Shown here: positions 52,540 to 59,749 of the stretch, piece by piece | Position numbering within the stretch: position 1 is the stretch's first letter | Layout of the letters: each line of letters begins with the position of its first letter | Assembly: GCF_043677095.1 (NCBI RefSeq) | Contig: NZ_JBHLJR010000001.1 | Span: 838,918-902,917 of the forward strand | From: Natronococcus roseus | Lineage (GTDB): Archaea > Halobacteriota > Halobacteria > Halobacteriales > Natrialbaceae | DNA length: 64,000 nucleotides | Reading direction: 5' to 3' | The notes under the pieces: generated by a model | Databases searched by the model: none | What the model was told of the DNA's origin: nothing | What the model saw: only the letters and a program-made list of their open reading frames with translations | Made by a program: the position numbers and the translations under genes

Positions 52540-52980
52540 GTGCAAGAGTACGAGCGCAAGCAGCTGCTCGAGCGCGTCGAGCGCGAGGGCGCTACCGTCG
52601 GCGCGGACATCCCGGAGACGATCACCGTCCAGGGCGAGGAGATCGACCTGCGAACGTTCGTCTTCGAGATCAAGCGCCGCGACACGGTGCCCCCCGGCGA
52701 GCGCGACCGCGTCGAGCAGGCCAAACGGAACCTGCGACGGGAGCGCCTCGAACGCCTCGAGGCTATCGAGGAGGGTGCGCTCTCCCGCGAGGAAGGCGAA
52801 GAGCTCGCCCGAGGTGTCATCGGGATCGACCGGGCGCTGAACGCCCTCGAGAACCTCGGTCCGACGAACCTCGAGCAGGAACAGAAGGCCCAGCAGGCCG
52901 CCGACAAGAAGCGCTGGATGTCATTCCTGAAGAAGGCGCTGGGCCACGAGGACGCCAACAGCCAGGGGCGTGGCCGATGA
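52540..52980 (+). CDS. DUF5788 family protein
   Basis: A 146-residue soluble protein, charged and mostly helical, of the haloarchaeal DUF5788 family (VQEYERKQLLERVEREGAT opening; ALNALENLGPTNLEQEQ). No known function. The GTG is used as start since the family opens there and a longer TTG version adds a non-acidic tail. It overlaps the PolX gene by four bases (ATGA), which ties it to DNA repair genes (inference). Confidence 0.8.
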   Translation: MQEYERKQLLERVEREGATVGADIPETITVQGEEIDLRTFVFEIKRRDTVPPGERDRVEQAKRNLRRERLERLEAIEEGALSREEGEELARGVIGIDRALNALENLGPTNLEQEQKAQQAADKKRWMSFLKKALGHEDANSQGRGR

Positions 52981-54728
52981 CGACCAATGCCGAACTCGCG
53001 GGTCGCTTCGAGGAGTTCGCCGACCTGCTCGAGGCCGACGACGTCGAGTACAAGCCCCGCGCCTACAGGCGGGCCGCCGAGAGCGTCCGCGCCCACCCGA
53101 CGCCGATCGCGGACTACGTCGACGCGGATGATCGGGAGTCGATCGAGACGCTCGACCACGTCGGCGACGCCATCGCCTCGAAGATCGTCGAGTACGTCGA
53201 GACCGGCGAGATCGAGGAACTCGAGGAGCTGCGCGCAGAGCTGCCGATCGACATCGCCGACCTCACTCGCATCGAGGGCGTCGGCCCGAAGACGGCGGGC
53301 AAACTGTACCGCGAGCTGGGGGTCCAGACCCTCGACGACCTCGAGGAGGCCGCCGAGGCCGGCGAGGTCCAGGACGTCAAGGGCTTCGGCCCGAAAACGG
53401 AGGAGAACATCAGGGAGAACCTCGAGTTCGCCCGCACGATCGGCCAGCGCCAGCTGCTTGGGGAGGCCCGACCGCTGGCCGACGACGTGCTCGGGTTTCT
53501 CGAGTCCGTCGGGACGGTCGAACGCTGCGAGGTCGCCGGCTCGATCCGGCGCTGGCGCGAGACGATCGGCGACGTGGACGTGCTCGTGGCGACCGAGGAC
53601 GCCGAGGACGTCATCGAGGCGTTCGTCGGCTGGGACTCGGTCGACAGCGAGATCGAGTCCGGCCCCGCGAAGGCCAGCGTCCGCGTCGGCGAGATTCGGG
53701 TCGATCTGCGAACCGTGGTCCCCTCGGAGTTCGGCTCCGCGCTGCAGTACTTCACGGGGAGCAAGGACCACAACATCACGCTTCGCAACTACGCGATCGA
53801 CCGCGACGTCAAACTGAACGAGTACGGCGCCTTCGACGTCTCCGCTATCGACGAACCCGAGTCGGGGCAGCGCGTCGGCGACCGCGTCGCGGGCGAGGAC
53901 GAGGCAGGGATGTACGAGGCGCTCGGCCTCGAGTGGATCCCGCCCGAGCTGCGCGAGGACCGCGGCGAGATCGACGCCGCGGCGAACGGCGAACTCCCCG
54001 AGTTGCTCACTCGCGACGACATTCGGGGCGATCTGCACTGCCACACCGAGTGGTCCGACGGCAACACCCCGATCGACGCGATGGTCGAGGCTGCCGAGGA
54101 TCGCGGCTACGACTTCCTCGGGATCGCCGACCACGCCGAGGGCCCGGGCGTCGTCGCCGACATGGGCCTGACCGATACCGAGATCGTAGAGCAGGTCGAG
54201 GCGATCCGCGAGGTCGCGGCCGCGGCCGATATCGAGGTCCTTGCCGGTATCGAGGCCAACGTCGACGCCGACGGCGGGATCGGCCTCGGCGAGGAAGTCG
54301 TCGAGGCCCTCGACGTGATCGTCGCCTCGCCCCACAGCGGGCTCGGCCAGGACGCCGAGACGGCCACGTCCCGACTTGTCACGGCGGTCGAGAACCCCGC
54401 GGTCGACGTGCTCGGCCACCCCAGCGGACGGCTGCTGAACGAGCGCTCGGGGCTCGAGTTCGACGCGACCGCGCTCGGCGAGGCCGCGGCCGAACACGGG
54501 ACGGCACTCGAGGTCAACTCCAACCCGCGGCGGCTCGACCTCTGGGGCAGTGCCGTCCAGGCCGCGGTCGAGGCCGGCGCGCCCATCTCGGTCAACACCG
54601 ACGCTCACCAGCCCGCGACCCTCGAGTACATGCGCTGGGGCGTCCACACCGCCCGGCGGGGCTGGGCCGAGCCCGGGGACGTGATCAACAGCTGGGAGCT
54701 CGAGGCGCTCCGCGAGTTCCTGCACTGA
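52977..54728 (+). CDS. polX: Family X DNA polymerase with PHP exonuclease domain
   Basis: Archaeal PolX of 583 residues. Order: helix-hairpin-helix repeats (IEGVGPKTAGKLYRELG, VKGFGPKTEENIRENL), the polymerase core with metal-binding Asp residues in IGDVDVLVA and IRVDLRTV, then a C-terminal PHP domain (GDLHCHTEWSDG, IADHAEG, GIEANV, SPHSG, GHPSG, NTDAH). All metal ligands of both domains are present, so gap-filling synthesis and 3'-5' exonuclease or AP-endonuclease activity for base excision repair are expected. It sits between DUF5788 and Mut7-C genes with no gaps. Confidence 0.93.
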   Translation: MTTNAELAGRFEEFADLLEADDVEYKPRAYRRAAESVRAHPTPIADYVDADDRESIETLDHVGDAIASKIVEYVETGEIEELEELRAELPIDIADLTRIEGVGPKTAGKLYRELGVQTLDDLEEAAEAGEVQDVKGFGPKTEENIRENLEFARTIGQRQLLGEARPLADDVLGFLESVGTVERCEVAGSIRRWRETIGDVDVLVATEDAEDVIEAFVGWDSVDSEIESGPAKASVRVGEIRVDLRTVVPSEFGSALQYFTGSKDHNITLRNYAIDRDVKLNEYGAFDVSAIDEPESGQRVGDRVAGEDEAGMYEALGLEWIPPELREDRGEIDAAANGELPELLTRDDIRGDLHCHTEWSDGNTPIDAMVEAAEDRGYDFLGIADHAEGPGVVADMGLTDTEIVEQVEAIREVAAAADIEVLAGIEANVDADGGIGLGEEVVEALDVIVASPHSGLGQDAETATSRLVTAVENPAVDVLGHPSGRLLNERSGLEFDATALGEAAAEHGTALEVNSNPRRLDLWGSAVQAAVEAGAPISVNTDAHQPATLEYMRWGVHTARRGWAEPGDVINSWELEALREFLH

Positions 54729-55193
54729 ATGCGGATCCTCCTCGATATCATGTGCGGCGGCCTGCCCGCCTACCTTCGAATGTGCGGCCACGACACCGTC
54801 TACGCCGGCGATCGGGGGATCGAGGCCGACGACGCGCTGCTCGCACTCGCGGCAGACGAGGACCGCACGCTCGTCACGCGGGACGTCCAGCTCGCGAATC
54901 GCGCCGAGGAGTCGATCCTGCTCGAGTCGCGAGACGTCGACGCCCAGCTCGCGGAGCTCTCGGCGGCGGGACTCGACCTCTCGCTCGAGGCCGAGCCGAG
55001 CTTCTGCGGGCGCTGTAACGGCCCGCTCGAGGCGGTCGGTGCGTCGCGGTCGACGCCCAAGTACGCGCCCGACCCCGCCGAGACGGCGGTCTGGGTCTGT
55101 GCCGACTGCGGGCAGTGCTTCTGGCGGGGGAGCCACTGGGAGCGCGTCGAACGGGCCCTCGAGCGGGCTCGGGCCGACGCGCGCCGGGAGTAG
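54729..55193 (+). CDS. Mut7-C RNase domain protein
   Basis: A 154-residue protein of the Mut7-C (DUF82) family. The PIN-like part opens RILLDIMCGGLPAYLRMCGHDT and ends with RTLVTRDVQLANRA. A C-terminal zinc ribbon (CGRCNGPL and CADCGQCFWRG) completes the family plan. It is predicted to be an RNase. The ATG directly follows the PolX stop, so the DUF5788-PolX-Mut7-C genes act as one operon. Confidence 0.88.
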   Translation: MRILLDIMCGGLPAYLRMCGHDTVYAGDRGIEADDALLALAADEDRTLVTRDVQLANRAEESILLESRDVDAQLAELSAAGLDLSLEAEPSFCGRCNGPLEAVGASRSTPKYAPDPAETAVWVCADCGQCFWRGSHWERVERALERARADARRE

Positions 55194-55266
55194 GGCTGTG
55201 GGAACTGCGTCTCGCGGAGTGCCTCGATCCGAAACCCTTCCCGGATCGGCGACAAACCCGACATCG

Positions 55267-55431
55267 ATGCCAGACGATACCACACAGCTCGACCGAGCCG
55301 GAAAGCAGGCTGCCTACATCACCGACGAGTGGACGACCGATCCGGCGATCATGCAGACGCAAGCGCTTTGCTACGTGGGACTCCAGCTCGAGCGCATCGC
55401 CGAGGCCCTCGAAGACGGGGAGGATCAGTAG
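55267..55431 (+). CDS. 54-residue acidic protein, function unknown
   Basis: Small soluble protein beginning MPDDTTQLDRAGKQAAYI and ending in an acidic tail. It looks like a single helical hairpin (QALCYVGLQLERIAEALED). Coding bias is strong for such a short frame. Its stop lies inside the stop region of the convergent PHP gene (seven-base overlap). No family is recognised. Confidence 0.65.
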   Translation: MPDDTTQLDRAGKQAAYITDEWTTDPAIMQTQALCYVGLQLERIAEALEDGEDQ

Positions 55432-56189
55432 AGCGCGACGTCGTCGAACCGGCCGTCGTAGGCGATGTGGCCGGGATGGGTCGGCTCGATCCCCGAGAGG
55501 AAGAGTCGGTCGGCCTTCTTCCAGGTGTTCTCGTAACAGAGGTGGGCGAGCTCGCCCGCCGTCGTTCGGATCCGTCTGGGGCCGTTGTCGTGGACGACCC
55601 GCCGGGCGACGCGGTTCTCGAGGGCGTCGACCAGATCGGCCTCGCTATCGATCGACGTCTCGAAGGCGGTGTAGGCGACGCCGACCGAACTCGGCAGGTG
55701 GGCGTAGGAGGAGGTAAACGGCGGATAGGAGAGGATGTCACACAGCTCTCGAGCGCGACGGTTGTGCGACGGGAGGTGTTTGGGGTTGAAGATCTCGACC
55801 GCGTCGATCGTCTTCGCGTACGTGCGCAGTTCGGGCTCGCCCAGGCTCACGGTCGCGAACTCGGGATGGGGAGCCAACACTGCGGCCCCCTGGCGGTCGA
55901 ACTCGGCCATCGCCACCTCGAGGGGGATAAAGTCCGGGACGGGTTCCTCGAGACCGATCGCGAGGACGTGTTTGCGGTCTCGCCAGGAACCCGTAAAGAC
56001 CTCTCTGGCCGGGACGACGAGCAGGTCGTCGCTCGAGTAGGCCGCCGCGCGCTCGCGGATCTCCGGCAGGCGGGTAAAGTGCGGTGCGTAGACGATTGCG
56101 TCGAGGCCGGCACGCGTCGCGCGCTCGACGACGTCGTCGTTGAGCACCTTCACGTGGCAGTCGACCCGAACTTCCTCTCCGTCGCTCAC
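55425..56189 (-). CDS. PHP-domain hydrolase with PHP-associated region
   Basis: A 254-residue protein of the PHP type. Metal-ligand motifs are DCHVKVL at the N-terminus, YAPHFTRLPE, REVFTGSWRD, APHPEFATV, and EIFNPKHLPSHNRR near the C-terminal third. The first motif is DCHVK where active members have HxH, so one His is altered. Phosphoesterase activity is likely but unproven. It is convergent with the 54-residue gene and lies downstream of Spt5, with the hairpin-containing 213-base gap before it. Confidence 0.8.
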   Translation of the reverse strand: MSDGEEVRVDCHVKVLNDDVVERATRAGLDAIVYAPHFTRLPEIRERAAAYSSDDLLVVPAREVFTGSWRDRKHVLAIGLEEPVPDFIPLEVAMAEFDRQGAAVLAPHPEFATVSLGEPELRTYAKTIDAVEIFNPKHLPSHNRRARELCDILSYPPFTSSYAHLPSSVGVAYTAFETSIDSEADLVDALENRVARRVVHDNGPRRIRTTAGELAHLCYENTWKKADRLFLSGIEPTHPGHIAYDGRFDDVALY

Positions 56190-56364
56190 GAGTATGCGAG
56201 GCCTTTCGCGGGGGTCGAGTTATGGATTCTGATTCGATCGCCGCCTGACGGCACGGTGACGACTTCTCGAGATCGGGGTGTGCTCGAGGCGGTTCGCTAC
56301 GACTGCAACAGAAGGATCCGCTTTACCTCGAGCGAACCGACTCGCTACCGTTCGTCACGGTATT

Positions 56365-56385
56365 CAGCGCGGCAACGCCGCGCTG
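56365..56385. terminator. Strong hairpin downstream of Spt5 gene
   Basis: CAGCGCGGC and GCCGCGCTG form a perfect nine-base stem around an AAC loop. It lies about 18 bases after the Spt5 stop in the 213-base gene-free gap. Archaeal terminators usually need a T-run, which is not seen here, so it could be an RNA-processing or stability element instead. Confidence 0.45.
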
Positions 56386-56402
56386 ACTGCTTGACGGGCA
56401 CG

Positions 56403-56840
56403 TTAGCGCTCGTCACTGTCAAGCACGCGAATCTGATCGCCCCGCACCGTCACCGGGATCGGAACCGTCGCCTCGTACAGTTCGACCGTCACCTGATCCT
56501 TGCCCTCGTCGATGCGCTGGACCTGGGCCTTCTCGCCCTTGAACGGGCCGGCGATGAGTTCGACGATGTCGCCCTCGGCGATCCCCTCGACGTCCGGCTT
56601 CGGCGAGAGGAAGTGCTCGACCTCCGAGATGTCGGATCTCCCGGGGACCATGCTGCGCGCGTGGGGAATGTCCTCGAGCACCCGCGTGATGACGGCGTCG
56701 TCGTCGGCCTCGACCATCACGTAGGAGGTCAGCGAGTCCGGCGCGAGCGCGGCGTGGATCTCGGGCTCCTCGCGGTTGATGATCATGTCGGCGACGGTGC
56801 GCTCCTGGCTGGCCGTCGTCTTGACCGCGTAGATGCCCAT
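56403..56840 (-). CDS. spt5: Transcription elongation factor Spt5 (NusG)
   Basis: Archaeal Spt5 of 145 residues, which binds the RNA polymerase clamp and promotes elongation. The NGN domain opens MGIYAVKTTASQERTVADM, and the KOW domain is AEGDIVELIAGPFKGEKAQVQRID. The gene overlaps the SecE stop by one base, an order found in almost all archaea. Confidence 0.95.
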   Translation of the reverse strand: MGIYAVKTTASQERTVADMIINREEPEIHAALAPDSLTSYVMVEADDDAVITRVLEDIPHARSMVPGRSDISEVEHFLSPKPDVEGIAEGDIVELIAGPFKGEKAQVQRIDEGKDQVTVELYEATVPIPVTVRGDQIRVLDSDER

Positions 56841-57025
56841 TAGAAGGCACCACCGGCGTCGCCGGTCAACAGCAGCATGATTCCGCCGATGATGAAGCCG
56901 AGGAACCCGACGAGCAGGATCCCGGCCCCGGCGATCTTCGATACTTGGAGGAACTCCTCGGTAGTGGGTGTCGTCGCCATCTTCAACACCCGAACGTACG
57001 AGGTGAGGTCGTACGGAACGTCCAT
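56840..57025 (-). CDS. secE: Protein translocase subunit SecE
   Basis: Single-span subunit of the SecYEG translocon, 61 residues. A short amphipathic helix (LTSYVRVLKMATTPTTEEFL) is followed by one membrane span (AGAGILLVGFLGFIIGGIML), the archaeal SecE/Sec61-gamma plan. It is the first gene of the SecE-Spt5 operon with a TATA box 25-35 bases before its ATG. Confidence 0.93.
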   Translation of the reverse strand: MDVPYDLTSYVRVLKMATTPTTEEFLQVSKIAGAGILLVGFLGFIIGGIMLLLTGDAGGAF

Positions 57026-57049
57026 ATCTATCCGTTCACAGTACGGGCT

Positions 57050-57060
57050 CTTTTATCTGT
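57050..57060 (-). promoter_or_regulatory. TATA box of SecE-Spt5 operon
   Basis: Minus-strand ACAGATAAAAG lies 25-35 bases before the SecE ATG. Confidence 0.6.
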
Positions 57061-57170
57061 CTTTCGTGTCAGACGCCCTGTTGTTGAAACGAAACGAGAG
57101 ATCGGGTCGCGACGACGTTGCAGTCGACGGCCCGAGGACCAAACCGTTCGGTCCCGAAACCGCACCCGTT

Positions 57171-57368
57171 ATGGCCGAAGACGACACCGACCGCGCCGAC
57201 GAGTACGAGGCGGAACGAGAGGCAGAGGTCGAGGAGGAACTCGAGCGCGTCGACCGCGATCCCGACGAGGTCGACGACGGCGACGACGATCTGGGCACCC
57301 AGAACGCGCCTCGATCGGACGAGCAGCCCGACGACCTCGAGGAAGCGGAAGGCGAGACCGACTCCTGA
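57171..57368 (+). CDS. 65-residue highly acidic protein
   Basis: More than half of its residues are Asp or Glu (AEDDTDRADEYEAEREAEVEE). It has no hydrophobic core, so it is likely disordered. Such short acidic proteins are frequently annotated in haloarchaea without evidence of function. The ATG follows SecE divergently by 145 bases. A chance open frame cannot be excluded. Confidence 0.5.
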   Translation: MAEDDTDRADEYEAEREAEVEEELERVDRDPDEVDDGDDDLGTQNAPRSDEQPDDLEEAEGETDS

Positions 57369-57387
57369 CGATCGAGCCGTCCGTCGC

Positions 57388-58344
57388 CTACTGCACTGCC
57401 GGCAGCACTTCCTCCTCGTAGAACTCGACGAACTCCGCCTGGTTCGAGCCGACGTTGTGGACCGCGACGTGGTCGAACCCGGCGTCGACGTACTCCCGAA
57501 TTCCCTCGATATGGTCCTCGGGATCCGAGCCGCAGACGACAACCTCCGCGACGTCCTCCTCCGTGACCGCCTCCGTCGCCTGTTCGAAGTGTGCGGGCGT
57601 CCGCAGCTCCCAGAGCAGTTCTCCGGGCAGCGCGGCTTGCGGCCAGATCTCGTGGGCGGTCTCGATCGCCTCCTGCTCGTCCTCGGCGTAGCAGACGTCG
57701 ATCTCGGCGTACCGTGGCTTGTCCTCGCCGCCGCCCGCTTCGAACGCCTCGATCAGCTCCGGGTCGGGCGCGACCGCGACGAGGCCGTCGCCGATCTCCC
57801 CCGCTTTGCGCGCCGTCTTCGGGCCGTCCGCGGCGATCGGAATCGGCGGGAGCTCCTCGGGAAGCGTGTATATTTTGGCGTTCTCGACGGTGTAGTACTC
57901 GCCCCGGTAGCTCGTCGTCTCGCCCTCCCAGAGGGTTCGGATGAGGTCGACCGCCTCCTCGAGCATCTCGAGGCGAACCTGGTGTTCGGGCCACCGATCG
58001 CCCAGGACGTGCTCGCTCAGGTTCTCGCCGGTGCCGACCCCGAGGAAGAACCGATCGGGAAGCTGGACACCTGCGGTCGCGGCCGCCTGGGCGATGATCG
58101 CGGGGTGGTATCGCAGGATCGGACAGGTGATGCTCGTTCCCAGGGTGAGGTCGTCGGTCGCCTGCGAGATGGCGCCGATGACGTTCCAGACCAGCGGGCT
58201 CTCGCCCTGGGTCGACGTCCAGGGGTGGAAGTGATCGGAGATCATCGCGAAGTCGAACGCCGATCGGTCGGCGAGCCGGGCGTAGTCGGCGAGGTCGTTC
58301 GGGCCGTGCTCCTCGCAAATGAGCTTGTGACCGATCTCCGTCAT
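57388..58344 (-). CDS. F420-type LLM-class oxidoreductase
   Basis: Luciferase-like flavin/deazaflavin oxidoreductase of 318 residues. The LLM pattern includes MISDHFHPWTSTQGESPLVW, TSITCPILRYHPAIIAQAAAT and GVGTGENLSEHVLGDRWP, the last typical of the F420-dependent glucose-6-phosphate dehydrogenase-like group. F420 use and substrate are inferences from the subfamily. Start at MTEIGHKLI; longer frames run into the repeat element upstream. Confidence 0.87.
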   Translation of the reverse strand: MTEIGHKLICEEHGPNDLADYARLADRSAFDFAMISDHFHPWTSTQGESPLVWNVIGAISQATDDLTLGTSITCPILRYHPAIIAQAAATAGVQLPDRFFLGVGTGENLSEHVLGDRWPEHQVRLEMLEEAVDLIRTLWEGETTSYRGEYYTVENAKIYTLPEELPPIPIAADGPKTARKAGEIGDGLVAVAPDPELIEAFEAGGGEDKPRYAEIDVCYAEDEQEAIETAHEIWPQAALPGELLWELRTPAHFEQATEAVTEEDVAEVVVCGSDPEDHIEGIREYVDAGFDHVAVHNVGSNQAEFVEFYEEEVLPAVQ

Positions 58345-58405
58345 ACCCCATTCGAGGACGGTTTCGCCCCTAATCGGTACACCTGCGTGTGCCTGTTCGG
58401 TCCCG

Positions 58406-58498
58406 TCCCGCGACTTATACGGTTTACTGTACGTCATTTCCGGCGCAACCGCCGCCTGAGTCGCGGTTGCGCCGGTAAATCGGTACAGCAATCCGTAT
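58406..58498 (-). repeat. 93-base double-palindrome element, copy 2
   Basis: Read on the minus strand, this begins ATACGGATTGCTGTA right after the TG of the HtrA TGA stop and ends in the AGTCGCG block. It is 84/93 identical to the copy after NreA, with equal length, so the difference is substitutions only. The inner 13-14 base stem is retained. It sits between the HtrA gene and the oxidoreductase gene start. As the inner arms stay complementary, structure seems to be under constraint or recently copied. Confidence 0.85.
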
Positions 58499-59613
58499 CA
58501 GGGAAGGTCGACGTCCGGCCGGGGCTCGAGCGTCAACTCCACCGTTTCCCGCTCGCCCGCGCGGACGACCTCGATCTCGACGGCGTCGCCGGGCGAGGTC
58601 TCGAGCGCGAGCACGGAGGACAGCCGTTCCTGGTTGGGGATCTCCTCGCCGTCGATCGCGATGATCACGTCGCCGCCGACCGGGACTGGATCGCCGTCGA
58701 CGGGTTCGACCCCGTCGGCCGGCTCGAGGACGCCCTCCGCGGGTGCGTCCGAGGAGACCTCGGCAACGAGGACGCCGCGGGACTCCTCGAGATCGTTCGC
58801 CTCGGCCAGCAGCGGGCCGACGGGAACGACGCTGACGCCCAGGTAGGCGTGTTCGTATTCCCCGTCCTCGGCGAGGGTGGGGACGACCCGATTCGCGAGC
58901 GCTGCCGAGATCGCGAAGCCGATCGTCTGGCCCGCGCCGGCGAAGACGACGCCGAGGACGTCGCCCTCGAGATCGACGAGGGGGCCGCCGCTGTTGCCGG
59001 GGTTGACCGGGGCGTCGGTCTGGATCGCAGCGGGGATCGAAAACCCGGTTGGACTCGGCAGCGAGCGGTCGATCCCGCTGACCAGCCCCTGCGAGATCGA
59101 GGCGTCGAGCCCCAACGGGTTTCCCAGGGCGAGTACCTCCTGGCCGACGGTCGGCTCCCCGTCGGTGAACGACAGCGCCGAGGCGGCCTCGGGGACGTCG
59201 TCGACCTCGAGGACGGCCAGATCGCTGTGGACGTCCGAGCCGACGACCGACGCCGAGCGCCACTGCTCGTCGCGAAACTGGAGTTCGACCTCGCTCGCCT
59301 CGCCCGCGACGTGATCGTTCGTCACGACGTAATCGTCGTCGACGACGAACCCCGAGCCCAGCCCCGCAGGGATCTCGTCGCCGAAGACGTTGACGAGCAC
59401 GACGGCGTCGATCGCCTCGTCGTAGACCTCGGTGTACCGTTCGTCGACCTGCGCCCGCACCGCGCGGTCGGGGCGTTCCGAGCGCCGGCTGCCGCGACCC
59501 TCGCCCGCGGCGCTTCCGGTGCCGACGGCAGCGACGGATCCGACGGCGGCACAGAGCAGCCGCCTGCGCGTGATTGGTGAACTCACGGGGTGTGCCACCT
59601 CGAGCAAGGCCAT
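58498..59613 (-). CDS. HtrA/DegP-type serine protease with PDZ domain
   Basis: Exported trypsin-like protease of 371 residues. A Tat-type signal (TRRRLLCAAVGS) is followed by AAG without a lipobox, so the mature form is probably free outside the cell or at the membrane. The catalytic triad is His101 (TNDHVAGE), Asp131 (HSDLAVLEV) and Ser208 (NPGNSGGPLV). A PDZ domain occupies about residues 265-360 (GVLVAEVSSDAPAEG). It degrades misfolded exported proteins. ATG at MALLEV; a GTG nine codons later is an alternative. The stop codon is shared with a repeat element. Confidence 0.9.
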   Translation of the reverse strand: MALLEVAHPVSSPITRRRLLCAAVGSVAAVGTGSAAGEGRGSRRSERPDRAVRAQVDERYTEVYDEAIDAVVLVNVFGDEIPAGLGSGFVVDDDYVVTNDHVAGEASEVELQFRDEQWRSASVVGSDVHSDLAVLEVDDVPEAASALSFTDGEPTVGQEVLALGNPLGLDASISQGLVSGIDRSLPSPTGFSIPAAIQTDAPVNPGNSGGPLVDLEGDVLGVVFAGAGQTIGFAISAALANRVVPTLAEDGEYEHAYLGVSVVPVGPLLAEANDLEESRGVLVAEVSSDAPAEGVLEPADGVEPVDGDPVPVGGDVIIAIDGEEIPNQERLSSVLALETSPGDAVEIEVVRAGERETVELTLEPRPDVDLP

Positions 59614-59749
59614 AAAACGCTCACCCGGATCCACACCTTTCCGCGACGACGAACACCCGGCGCTTGCCGGCGCACCCTTTTGCTGGCCATCGCCCGTATC
59701 TTCTTCCATATCCGCTTGCAGAACGGATCACGAGGCCCGCTGACTCATC

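Noticed and set aside
52308..55283. 991-codon open frame on the minus strand
   Set aside because: It lies opposite DUF5788, PolX and Mut7-C. The translation is a mirror of GC-rich codons, rich in Arg, Gly and Val, without known domains. Long antisense frames are normal in such genomes.
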